This document shows positions 14,001 through 24,900 of a DNA stretch of 64,000 nucleotides, piece by piece. Position 1 is the stretch's first letter. Every line of letters begins with the position of its first letter. The position numbers and the translations under genes are program-made. The notes beneath the pieces are model-generated. The model made no database searches. It was not told the DNA's origin and saw nothing but the letters and a program-made list of their open reading frames with translations. This stretch comes from Monocercomonoides exilis (lineage: Eukaryota > Preaxostyla > Oxymonadida > Polymastigidae), in the NCBI GenBank assembly GCA_001643675.2, contig LSRY02000016.1, positions 248,001 to 312,000 on the forward strand, read 5' to 3'.

Positions 14001-16676
14001 CCCATGTCTTCCACCACAAATCTGCTAGCCACACCGCTTTTGTCACACAGCACATCTGAGACAGGAGGGCTGCCAATGACTGAGAGTGTGCTTCCATTTT
14101 ATGAAGGTGAGCCACCTCCTCCGTCTGTTGTGCAGCGGCATCTGAACGAGCTGGTCAGGCACAATCCGTGTCCCTACTTCCACCCAGGTGTCAACGGGTG
14201 TGGCCTCTACTGTGTCTTCGATGGGCATCACGGGCCAGCCACTGCGAATTTCTTATCGGCGCATTTTATTGAGGCGTTTCTGCTGGTGGTGGAGAAGGAG
14301 TGCGAGAAGAGGAGGAGGATCAGAAGAGAAAGAGATGAGAAGATTAAAAAGCTGATACAATACTCAACTGCTCTCAAAGTGCAGGAAAGATACAATGCTC
14401 TTTCTACACCGAATCTCCACTCTTCAATAAATGCTCTCTCTTCTTCTGCTTCTTCTGCTTCTTCTGTCACTTTACCATCTTCCCCTTCTTCTTCATTATC
14501 TTACCCCTCTTCCTCATCTTTCTCTTCCACTTCCTCACCTTCCTCACCTTCCTCTCCTGAAACCCCCGGCAGTGCCAAGCACCCTTGTCTGTCTCGTCTG
14601 TTGGAAGAGACATTCGACTTGTTGGCAACAAAGTTGGATGTGCTGATGGTGCCTGATGGTGCCTGTGCTGTCTCTGTCATCATCACCCCCACACGCGTCT
14701 ACACTGCAAATGTGGGCGACAGCAGAGCTGTGTTAGTGTCACGCTTTTACGACAAGCGGATGTTTGGCGCGAGAAAAGAGGTGAAAAGGACAGCGGGAAT
14801 GGTTTTGACTGGCAGTCAGCTTGTGGGCAATGGAGGAGGAGGAGGACGAGGAGGACAGACACTGAATTCTTCAGCGTCTGTGTCTTCTTTGGCTTCTTCT
14901 CCTTCCACTTTCTCCCTTTCTTCTAATTCTCCCTCTCCTTCTCCTTCATCTGCCAACTCGAAGCCCTCTCCTCTTTCCATCTCCACAACCAGCCAAGCAA
15001 ATTCCTCTCCTTCCTCTTCTCTTTCTTCTTCTCTTTCTGCCTCTCCGTCAGAAGCTGTCGTTCCCACATGCTTCTGCCCAACACTCTTCCACAACAGCTC
15101 TGCCTCCACACTTCCTGATCTCATACACTCATACACATTCACCACATCATACAACTCTGAATCACCTCACCCATACTCTCTCCCTAAGAATAATACCACC
15201 TCAGATCTTTCTCTCTCTTCTTCTTCTTCTTCTTCTTCTATTGTGAGTTCATTGACATCATCATCTTCCTCTTCCTCTTCTTCTTCAACAGCCACTTCAG
15301 CTGTTGTTTCCTCTCATCACTCCAAAATCAAGTATTATGACCCTTCCCCAACTGCCTATCTTCAGCCCCACATTTACCCCGAGATGCCTTTAGGTGTGTT
15401 TGTCGCCAGCAAAAACATCACCTTCGACCACAAGCCAGACGTGAAGAGGGAGCTGAACTACATCAAAAGCGTTGGCGGCTTCCTGAACGGCGACAGAAGA
15501 GTGAATGGAATACTTGCTGTGGGGCGGGCGATGGGCGATAAAGACAACGGCCCGGCCATCTGCAAGGAGCCTGATGTGTATTGCATGGCGCTCAACAGGT
15601 GGCGAGGACTCCACATCGGGTGCCGGCCTGAGCGTGCGAAGAGGATTGTGAATGCAGTGAGGACGGAGGATGTGGAGATTCCAGATGACAACGACGAGCC
15701 AGATATATACGAGGAGCAGCTGCGCATTGAAGAGGAGATAAGGAAGCAGAGGGAAGAAAGGGGGAATGGCGCAGATTATGACCCAGATGAAGAAGTGCCA
15801 AAGGACGTGCTGATGAAGCTGCCTGACTTCTGCCCGCAGGCGAAGAAGAAGCCGTACCGCATCCACGACAAGAGCTTGGCGCAGACGCTGAACAGCTACT
15901 TGCTCCAGCTGGCGCCTTATCCTTCAGCCAACCACGATCCACCGCCAGGGCGGAACCCGAATGCGAAGCCAGTCTCGTTTGAGACGTACTTCGACTCAGA
16001 CTCGTTCACATACTCCACCAGCAACACATACGACACGCAGACAGAGAAGATCATCAACTGCTCGCTGGACGAAGGGCTGCAGCTGCTCTCCACTGCCTCA
16101 TACATCCCTGCTGCATACTCTGCTCTTCCCTCTCTGACTGCCACGTTCAACTCGATGAAGTTTCCTCCGCTGACAGCGTGGTCGGACTCGTCGCAATACA
16201 CACACGCCAACTGGGCCAGGGAGGATGTGGCAGTCGTCATCTGCTGCGATGGGGTGTATGATGTGCTCAACAACCAGCTGATTGCGGAGCTGGTGTGCCC
16301 GTGGGCGCAGTCTGGCAACCACGATGTGTTCAATGATCCTTTGTTTGACGACGATCAGAGCGAGTTGGAGCTGGAGGACGAAAGAGCGTCTGGAACGGAG
16401 GAGCAAGCGAAAAAGAGCGAGGAGTCGATGAAGGAATCGAAAAAACGGAAAGGAAAGAAAGAAATCGAAATGGAGGAAGACGGTGGAGAAGGAGGTGCAG
16501 GCAAGGAGAAGAAAAGGAGGAAGAAGAGAGGGATACGGGGTGTGGAAGGGGTTGGATGCAGATGTCATCGCATTAACAAGGGCCATCTTGCAGAGTTGGC
16601 TGCTCTTCGACTCAGAAATGCAGCAGATGCGTTGGAGACTCAAGATAACGTTAGTGTCATCGTGGTAATGCTTTGA
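8007..16676 (+). CDS. PHLPP-like leucine-rich-repeat PP2C phosphatase with very long low-complexity inserts
   Basis: Exons 8007-8261, 8348-8493, 8560-8782, 8833-8991 and 9213-16676 give about 2,748 residues. The N-terminal part up to about 10.1 kb is leucine-rich repeats (for example LHTLDLSFNYLTEIP and LLRLDLSYNQIS). The C-terminal part is a PPM/PP2C serine/threonine phosphatase. Visible metal-binding motifs are RPSMEDA near 13725, VFDGHHG near 14214, VGDSRAV near 14715, CCDGVYDVL near 16243 and DNVSVIVV near 16645. All key acidic residues are present, so it should be catalytically competent. LRR followed by PP2C is the order seen in PHLPP phosphatases; no PH domain is visible. The catalytic domain is split by long Ser/Pro and charged inserts (14.35-14.58, 14.77-15.37 and 15.6-16.2 kb). 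An acidic, Lys-rich and Ser-rich linker of more than 1,000 residues separates LRR from phosphatase. All introns lie in the first 1.2 kb. The final 7.46 kb exon is much GC-richer than the 5' exons. Confidence 0.9.
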
Positions 16677-17248
16677 TTGCAGATAATAACATTGAGTCAC
16701 ATATACAATGTTCAAACTTTATATCTTCGATTTACCAAAAATTGAAATGTTGAAAATAACAATAATCAGAATTTCAAGTTGTGATAAAAATTTATATTTT
16801 AATTATTAATTTCTCATATCCACCAAAAAGGTTGTGTTTCCGATTTTCATTAATTTTCAGCATATTTCATAGAATTTTTGCAAAATATTAATTTTTATGT
16901 TCCAATTATTTTCACTATTTGAAATAAACAATTCTGTTATATTTAATTCCCTTTGTTTGATGTATGCAAATCTATTTTCTATTCTCACATTCCTGTTTTT
17001 AAGTTTCTCGTTGTTTTCATTAATTCATTTGTTTATTTTTATCACATCACGTTACATCGATCCCCTTTTTCTACATTGTGTGTTCTCCTCCCATTTTGAA
17101 TTTTTGTTGAAATTTGTGAATTATGCATGCAAATCCAACTACTATTCTATTTTCAGCACTGATGGATTTTTTGAAATTTTTTTCTTTTTTGAAATGTAAA
17201 ATAAAAGTTTTAAAAAATGTGAAAATTCAACGAAAATAAAAATTGATT
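16677..17248. other. AT-rich convergent intergenic spacer
   Basis: About 570 bp between the convergent ends of the phosphatase and RPB11. No supported ORF, RNA gene or repeat is seen. Confidence 0.6.
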
Positions 17249-17733
17249 TCAATGTGCAAGCTTCACAGCAGCATCGAACTCTTTCATCATTGAAATTGAT
17301 GTAGTCTGCAAATCACGGAAAGCTTTTAACAATGCATCTTTGGGAGATATGCTTCCGTCTGTCTGGATTCTGATGATGCATTCATTTTTAAGAGGATGTG
17401 GCATTTGGTAGCCAGCAAATTCTATTTCTGGGTATTGCAGAAGCTGCCTAAATTGAGAAGCATATTTATGAAAAGAAAATTTTGCAGTATAAACAATTCA
17501 AAAAGATAAATATGTTTAAAAATATTTTTTGATTAATATTTCACAATGAAATACAGTAAATACAATCGTATAATTGTTAAATAAGCACACATTCTAACAA
17601 GATTTCCAATAGTATGATCTTCCAATTGCAATGTGTATATAGCTGCATTTGGAACACGTTTATCAATCTGTACTGTAACCTTTTCAACTCCTGATGGTAA
17701 TGCAACTAAAGCGCCTCGATCAGGAGCGTTCAT
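17249..17733 (-). CDS. RPB11: RNA polymerase II subunit RPB11
   Basis: Two exons. Exon 1 starts at 17733 with MNAPDRGALVALPSGVEKV and holds the family core EDHTIGNLVRM. The intron begins with GTGTGC inside the Met codon and ends in TTTAG near 17450. Exon 2 gives QLLQYPEIEFAGYQMPHPL and the C-terminal helix ending in KLAH with a TGA stop. The total of roughly 115 residues matches the family. RPB11 pairs with RPB3 in the alpha-like assembly platform of RNA polymerase II. The MNAPDR start is typical of RPB11 rather than the Pol I/III paralogue AC19. The divergent neighbour at 17809 is only 75 bp away. Confidence 0.95.
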
Positions 17734-17808
17734 TCCTATGTCACACTAATTAAAAAATTATAAATAATTAATTATGTTTTGAGATCATAATTTAAGTCTG
17801 TGTAGATT
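17734..17808. promoter_or_regulatory. 75 bp divergent promoter region (RPB11 / membrane protein)
   Basis: AT-rich gap between two start codons on opposite strands. It must hold, or lie next to, both promoters. Confidence 0.5.
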
Positions 17809-18499
17809 ATGGAGCTTCTGATTAGAGTTTCTACCGTGTTATTTACGGAATTTTTCGTTGCAAGGAAAATTGACTGGGAAATGGGAAATTATCGGGAAAA
17901 TTTAGCAAAGATATTTTACATTTCTCAGTTTTTTTACTTAGGAATATATTTCATTCTTATATTGAAAATAATGAAAACAAATCCATACATAAAATCTGTA
18001 CCAGTGATGAGGACATCTGTTGAAGCGTTATTAAGCGGGTATTTTTATTGCCCTTTTGTTATTTATAAATAGAAAATTTGTTTCCTTTAAAACCATCAGA
18101 AGGCCATCATACGACATGCAAAGCGTGCAGTCGTATGATCTTAGCAAATGGAAATCGAGTTTGAGCATGTTTGTTGTGAATTTTGCAGTGTGCTCGATCA
18201 TGCGAAGGCAATACGATATTGTTTCATTAACGATAGTGCAAACTATTTTACCGTTCTTTAATTTGCTACAGCATTATTTGGTGAAAGAACATATTTTCAG
18301 AAGAAAGCAGCAACGTCCAACGCCTTTTGGAATTTTTGAGCGGTTCTTCTTGAAAAAACTGTATGGAGAATCAGTGAATACTTCTTTTGTTGTTGAACAA
18401 ACAAAAACATCAAATGCAACGAAAGGAAAAGCGAATGCGGAAGAAGGCTTAAAGAAAAAGCATAAAAAATCAGTGGGAATTGGAAAGGCTCCTTCATGA
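17809..18499 (+). CDS. Predicted multispanning membrane protein, 218 residues
   Basis: Exons 17809-18038 and 18073-18499 are joined across a 34 bp GT-AG intron, giving 218 residues. I see about four hydrophobic segments: near residues 2-17, 33-55, in the SLSMFVVNFAVCSIM region, and in the SLTIVQTILPFFNLL region. A strongly basic C-terminal tail follows (KGKANAEEGLKKKHKK). The motif NPYIKSVPVMRTSVEALLSG sits between the second and third segments. I do not recognise the family. The size, helices and basic tail would suit a small ER or nuclear-envelope membrane protein, but that is a guess. It is divergent from RPB11 and convergent with SEC22. Confidence 0.65.
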
Positions 18500-18806
18500 A
18501 TTTCGAAATCACATATTTTGAACTGGACTCGTTTATTCACCGACAATACAAGTTGTTATTGAAGTCTTCGTTAGAGGCTTGAAAAAGTATATCATTTTAT
18601 GATTTCTATTTGTGATCGAGAGTTCATAAATTGTAGATTCTTTGAAATTGATGTTTTCTTCACACATTTTGCAATTATTTTTGATGAAAAAAGAAAACTT
18701 TTATTAAATATAAAAGGATTAAGGAATATTGAAGGTTACGCATTTGTAGTAATAACCATAAAATTGAAGAAATGAATTAAAAAAAGTGAAATGTATTTAA
18801 AAAAAC

Positions 18807-19596
18807 TTAAAAGAGTTTTGCCCTCAAAAATAAGCCTAATGCTACTCCAAGAACAACTACTGCATAAGGAACATATTGACGAATTCCTGCTCCCTTGCTA
18901 AGCTCAATTGAACGGTTCCTAAAGGATTTTGAATCAGCAACAAGATTAGTAGAAAGTTGTGTTACAACATCGATTTTCTCTCCTCTTCCGATAACATCTT
19001 CAAGACTTTTTGTTAATACTCCTCGAACATCTTTCAATTCTTCATTCAATTCATCAAGTTTGTGTTGTTGCTTCATTTCACAGTATCTTCTCCGCTTTTT
19101 TTCCATTTCCATGTCATAAGATACAAATGCGAATGGCCTTATTGCTGCTTCTATTTCAGTTGCATGAAGCCTTAAAAAATCACGTGATATGTCTTCCAAA
19201 TAGCTAAATGCGATTGAACGAGGAAAAGACGAAGAACAAAGAGCAAGAAATACAACATTATGATCGATAGAATAGCTAAATTGAAAAATATAGTTGTTAT
19301 TTTATTGGCCTCAAATTGAAACAAACTAGTATATGAATCTTCCTTCTTCGATAGCAAGCTGTTTGGGTGAAGAAAATGTCAATGTTTTAAGAATTTGTTT
19401 TGCTTTGTTTTTTTGAGGTTCAAGATCGTATGCTACGGGTTCAAAGGATTGTATTTATTCATAAATTATTAATAAATACATATTATAGTGTATTCAAAAA
19501 TAACCGAAAAAAATGCAGACAAGTATCATCCATCATTGATCCTGCAAGAATGAGTCCATCTGACAGTCTTGAAATAAAAGTTACATAAATTGTCAT
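18807..19596 (-). CDS. SEC22: R-SNARE SEC22 (longin-SNARE)
   Basis: Three exons. Exon 1 (start 19596) encodes MTIYVTFISRLSDGLILAGS, a longin-domain opening. Exon 2 covers AYDLEPQKNKAKQILKTL to GRFIYY. Exon 3 starts near 19275 with SIDHNVVFLALCSSSFPR and AFSYLEDISRDF, which match the longin domain of SEC22. It continues into the R-SNARE motif (LDELNEELKDVRGVLTKSLEDVIGRGEKID), where the Arg in VIGRGEK is the zero-layer residue. A C-terminal membrane anchor (VPYAVVVLGVALGLFL) precedes a TAA stop. SEC22 acts in fusion of vesicles moving between ER and Golgi in both directions. The layout of longin, SNARE and tail anchor is complete. Confidence 0.9.
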
Positions 19597-19885
19597 CGTC
19601 TAAAAATGCAATAAAAACGATAATTTTTCTTGTTAAAGGTACACCGCACATAAAGGTGTTGCAAACACTCAAATGATAATAATAATAACTTGATTTTTTT
19701 ATTATGGATGAACAAAATTTTTTCAAATAAAATAAATAAATAAGTTAAGAAATTAATTAATTAATTAAAACTTTGCTCAACTTTTTGTAATTTATATTTC
19801 AAATAATAAATCGTACAAATCACAAAATCAGAAAAAAAAAAATCAAACAGTTTAATTTGTTAAATATCGAAAAAGTGTTTTAGTG

Positions 19886-20282
19886 TGAATACGTATTTTT
19901 TTAAAAATATCTTCAAATTATATTGCATTTGGTCAGCTCATTTTAAAATTAAGTTACTGAATCGAGAAAAATTGTTGAAAAAAAACAATAATGATATCCA
20001 TATGGTGCGAAATATTTCTCTTCATGCATTTTCTTTGAAAAATTGTGAACTTTTCATTTTCTTTTTGAGAACAAAAAACACAATCAGAATTGGTCCATTT
20101 TTTGACATTCGTGAAATGTTGGAAGACTTTATGTTTTGATTACAACAATACCTGTTTCAGGATATGAAAATCAAATTTATTTTGAAATCTGAGAAAGTGA
20201 AATAAAGTAATGAGTGAAGTTGATTTTTTTTTTTTTGTGTTTTGTGCAAAAAAAGCTTGAAAGTCCATATTTTCCCCCATAT
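19886..20282 (+). repeat. Truncated, diverged copy of the 1.2 kb inverted-repeat family
   Basis: This stretch aligns by eye with 51.64-52.02 kb in the same orientation. Shared blocks include CATGCATTTT-like sequence followed by GAACTTTTCAT, then AATCAAATTTATTTTG, and the terminal stretch GTCCATATTTTCCCCCATAT ending at 20282. The other terminus is missing, so this is a 5'-truncated relic. Confidence 0.6.
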
Positions 20283-20440
20283 TAATAACTTCTTCATAAA
20301 TATTTTTAACTTTTCGTTTTGTCCCCACTTCCCGATATGATTTCATTTCAAAAGTGATTGAAACTAATTTCTCGAAGGATAATCAACAATAACGAAAATA
20401 TCAATCAGAAAAATCCTTTCTCATCAAGGTGAATTCATAA

Positions 20441-21409
20441 GGGTCAGTAATTTATCATATCCCCTTTTTTAAATCGGGACCCAAATTTTCTGGCTCACAG
20501 GAGCACTTTCAGTAAAAAATAAATAACAGGAAACCTTTTTTAAACTTTTATATACTATGCCAGAAAATATTTTTTATTTTTTTTATTTCTGTAAATAGAT
20601 CTGGAATTTTTTGTTTTATTTTTCTGATCAAAGACTTGCTCATATTTTCACGAGCTTTTTGTTTTGAGTGTTTTGAGTTATATCATTGTTTATAAACTTA
20701 ACTTCTTTGCAATTTTGGTTATTTTATATTATTAAACACTTCGTTTTTTTATTATTTTTTCCATTTCATGATTTTTTGACAAAATTAGAAACAATAGCAG
20801 AGTTTGAAATTGTTATGGTTTTTCGTATGAAAGAAAAATTGAAAAAATGATTGTTTTGTGCGTTACAAAGATTTTGAAATGAAAGAATGTGATTTGAAGC
20901 AAAAAATGCAAAAATAAATTAAAACGTTTTTTTTTTTTTGAAAAAAAATCTCGATCATAAAAAACTAAAGATTTTCATCCTTTTGAATACCTTTGTTAAT
21001 TGATAGTTTTCATATTTTCCCTTTTGAATTAACGAAAAAACTTATTTATTCAAATGTATTCTTCAATTTGTTGAAATTTAGTGAAATGGAAAAAATAATA
21101 AAAAAACGAAGTGTTTAATAATATAAAATAACCAAAATTGTAAAGAAGTTAAGTTTATAAACAATGATATAACTCAAAACACTCAAAACAAAAAGCTCGT
21201 GAAAATATGAGCAAGTCTTTGATCAGAAAAATAAAACAAAAAATTCCAGATCTATTTACAGAAATAAAAAAAATAAAAAATATTTTCTGGCATAGTATAT
21301 AAAAGTTTAAAAAAGGTTTCCTGTTATTTATTTTTTACTGAAAGTGCTCCTGTGAGCCAGAAAATTTGGGTCCCGATTAATTTTTTGGGTACCGAAAAAT
21401 TTCTGACCC
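20441..21409. mobile_element. Palindromic MITE-like element (about 0.97 kb)
   Basis: Two arms, 20474-20769 and 21081-21376, are close to perfect reverse complements over about 296 bp each. They are extended outward by less perfect ends that begin GGGTCAG and finish CTGACCC. The 310 bp core is AT-rich with no coding capacity. TA dinucleotides flank both ends, so a TA-targeting transposase could have moved it, although the left flank has one extra A. No transposase gene is present, so it is non-autonomous. Confidence 0.8.
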
Positions 21410-21726
21410 TATTAGAAAAAAAAGTTGATAGCATTGAATTGTTTGAAATAATTGGCGAATAAAAGAAAAAACAAATCAAGAAAGTGTTTTTAAAAATAAT
21501 GGAGATCCTATCAGTACATCCACATAATCTTTTTTTGATTCGTGGCTTCATTTTTTGGATGCGGTTGAAGGGATATTTGTTTCATTGATGCTTTCCTAAA
21601 TTTCTCGCAAAAGGTTCTCATTTTGATGATTTTTGATGAATTGCCCCAAATGAAGTGAGGAAAAGTTATAATTTTATTTGCCATTCAATATTCATTTCGG
21701 CCAATCAAAAGGAACCTAAATCCAAA

Positions 21727-21775
21727 GAAAAAACAAAGCAAAAAACAAAGCAAAAAACAAAGCAAAAAACAAATA
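21727..21775. repeat. 12-bp tandem repeat, about 4 copies
   Basis: The unit AAAAAACAAAGC is repeated about four times in the spacer downstream of the beta-helix receptor gene. No function is apparent. Confidence 0.85.
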
Positions 21776-21936
21776 ACCCGAAAAAATTGCACCACACAAA
21801 CGGAATACTCGTCAAATTCATCGAGTGATCCGTCAATAGTGAAGCATCGTATCCAACGCTCCATATCCGTTCATCCATCCCAGCTGTTGTTTCAAGGCAG
21901 TTGTGCTAATCATCTTCTTTCTCTGCTTCCTCCTTT

Positions 21937-24900
21937 TCATCTATTGCTGTATCCACTCCAGCTTCTGCTCTGTCGAGTCGCAGCCTCGCTGCCTCCATCA
22001 TCGCTCCTTGCTTCAAAATCGATGGCGTCTGATGCTGTGACAAACACAGCTCCTGCGGGAAACCGACTGAAGAATTCTCGCTTCAAAGTTATCAAGCCCC
22101 ACCTCTCCGATGGCGATGCAGACAAGCATGCTTTTATCATTTCTCCATATTCCTCACTCCCTGCTTTCTCGGGTTTCGGCCTTTCCCCATTCACAATTTT
22201 CTGCCCGGCTGCTTCTGCAGAATAGTCTCCAAACGGGATCTTCAGAGTCAGGCATTCCCACAACATCATCCCCACAGAAAACACAACTGACTCCTTTGTC
22301 GCTCTCATCTTTTTCTTCCCCATCAGCTCCGGCGCCTTCCATCGCTTGTATTCGTCTCTGCAGCCTTCATCATCCTCAAATGCCGATGAGGGTGGCGGTG
22401 AGTCTACGAATCGCTCACTCATCAATGAAACATCAGAGGATGATGTGACAATCGTGCATGATGAAGCAATGGATGAGGAGTCTGAATCCGACTCATCAGA
22501 GCAGTCAGAGTGAAGCGCTATGACAATCACCATCTGCTCAGAGAACAGCACAATGTGCGGACTCAGATTCGCCAATGACTGAAGTGGGTTTTCCATCTCA
22601 TTGAATGAGTGCAGCGCTCCATTCACCACCCAGAACAGGATCTGTGCAGCTGTCATCTCCCGCTCCTTCAATGAACCAATCGCCATCTCCTTCTTCTCAT
22701 TCTTCCCATGCACAAGCATGAATAGCGAGTCACGAAGATCCGCTATCAGCTTCTCATGCGGCGACGAGCATGCCATTCCATCCACCAGATTTGACATTGA
22801 CGAGGTGGTTGGGCACAGACTCTCTGATCGAACAAATGTTGAATCTGAATCAGTTGTCGAAGTGGTGGAAGTGGATGAAATGGATGGCGATGGTGTTCTC
22901 TTCTGAATCTCTTCTTCTTCAACCTTCTCCAGTGCCCACTCCGGAATCTTGTCTGAATCTCTCCCAAGTATGTATTCGGTGGAGCCGCTCTCACTTAACA
23001 AATGCTCGGATGATTCAGAATGTTGCATATTCGTATCATATGCTCTTTTCTTGATCCTCTCTTCATTCTTCTTCTCTGCCTCCCTCTCTGCTCTCTTCCA
23101 TTGTTCCTCAGGCGACATCTCCATCGTCATCATCTCAATCAGCTTCGGATCCTTCCTCACTGTATCTTCCACAATCTCCTCCAGTTCTTCTGTTCTTCTT
23201 TTTTGCTTTCTCCATCGAACAGTTGTAACCACTGCTATAATCAGAATTACAAAAAGAACAACAGCCATTATTATAACAACCAATGGCCATGATGATTTTT
23301 CTTTGTTTCCTCCTTCAACAAGTTTTTCGTTTCCATTCACCTGTGCTTCTGTTCTGTTCTTCACAACAAACCATTTCGTGCCCTGCCGCCTGGCTGCATC
23401 TCCAAACTCAATCCTCACCCTCACCTCTGCTGTCTCTGCCGCTCCTCGAGCTGCTGATGCTCCTATTCTGCTGCACACCTCCTCCTCTGACACATAGTCA
23501 GATTCCACAAACTCATGCCGCTCCACTGCTTCTGCGTTCCCATCCCATACGCTCACCCCAAATGAAAGATTGCACGGAATTAGCTGTCGCCCCACAAACC
23601 TCACCTCCAGCTCCTCCCCTGCTCCCCTCATATGCGCCTCCTCCACAACTGGCACAAACAGCGCCCATCCCCTTTCCCCTGCAATCCCTTCCAGTGTGCA
23701 CCCTTCACTCAGAATCCACAGCGAGCTGTTCTCCTTTGCACCGTCCCCTCCTTTCAGGCTCACAACATTAACCTTTCCCAAACCGCTGCACACCACATTC
23801 CGCCGGATGGATCTGTACTTCTCCACTGTCCCATTGTTGTTCTCAAACATCCCCATCTCAATCCTCACATCCCCACCATCCACCCCAGCCCCTCCACAGC
23901 TGCTGTTTGCAATCACTGTGTCTTTCATCCGGCTGCTGCAATTCTCCATCTCAACAACAGATCCATTCCAAAAGCATATCCCTTCCTCCGCTCCCTCCCA
24001 GTTTGTCTTCTCCAACAATCCACATCCATCAAACGTACAGCTGTCAAATGCAATGCTCGAAGCACACAAAACCTTCACTCCGCTCCCTCTTGCCGATTGC
24101 GATGTGCATCTTCGGAATGTGCAGTTCACAATTTCTCCCATCTCTTTCCCTTCCCCAGCTCTTAGCAATATGCACGATGCTCCTCCAGAGAGGCGTGTGA
24201 TGTTTTCAAAGCTGCACGATCCAATTCGTGGCAACAGCTTTGCTCCAGAGCAAATGATGCTCCCATCTTCCACGCTAATATCCGCCACGCTCACATTGTT
24301 CACGCTCGTCTCTTGCTCCGGCCCTGATGCCTCAATCACTCCATTCACTGTTTCCAAGAATCTGAGACCTGCAACCTGAACGCTTGACACAGCACAGCCA
24401 CCGCCTCCAATCCATATCAGCGAGAACCCAATTCTCGCCTTCCCATTCTCCTCCTCCCCATTTTGCATCGTGCTGAACGAACACAGCTGTATCCTGAGCA
24501 TCCCGCTCTGCACTTCAATCAGCCTTGCATGGCCCCATTCTGCTCCTTCTGCAAACACAAACCCCAATCCTGTCACCTCCACATTCCTCTGTGTCGCAAT
24601 AACCCCTTCCCTTCTCTGCTCTTCAATTCCCTTCACAATTATTTGCGCCATACCGCCTCCGCTCGATAGAACCCTCATCTCCACAAAATCGCACTCCCTC
24701 TCAATCACACTCTCTTCCTCCACAAACATCTGGCTCACATAATCCCATGTCACATGCTCCACCCCATAGTCGATCGATCGGCATGGAACTTCAGGCATTC
24801 CACACGATCTCTCATTTTTGCCTCCCTTCTCTCTGCTGCTCGACACCACAATCGTGTCCGACTGGAATATCGTAATGATTCCCATCAGATCAATCGCCTC

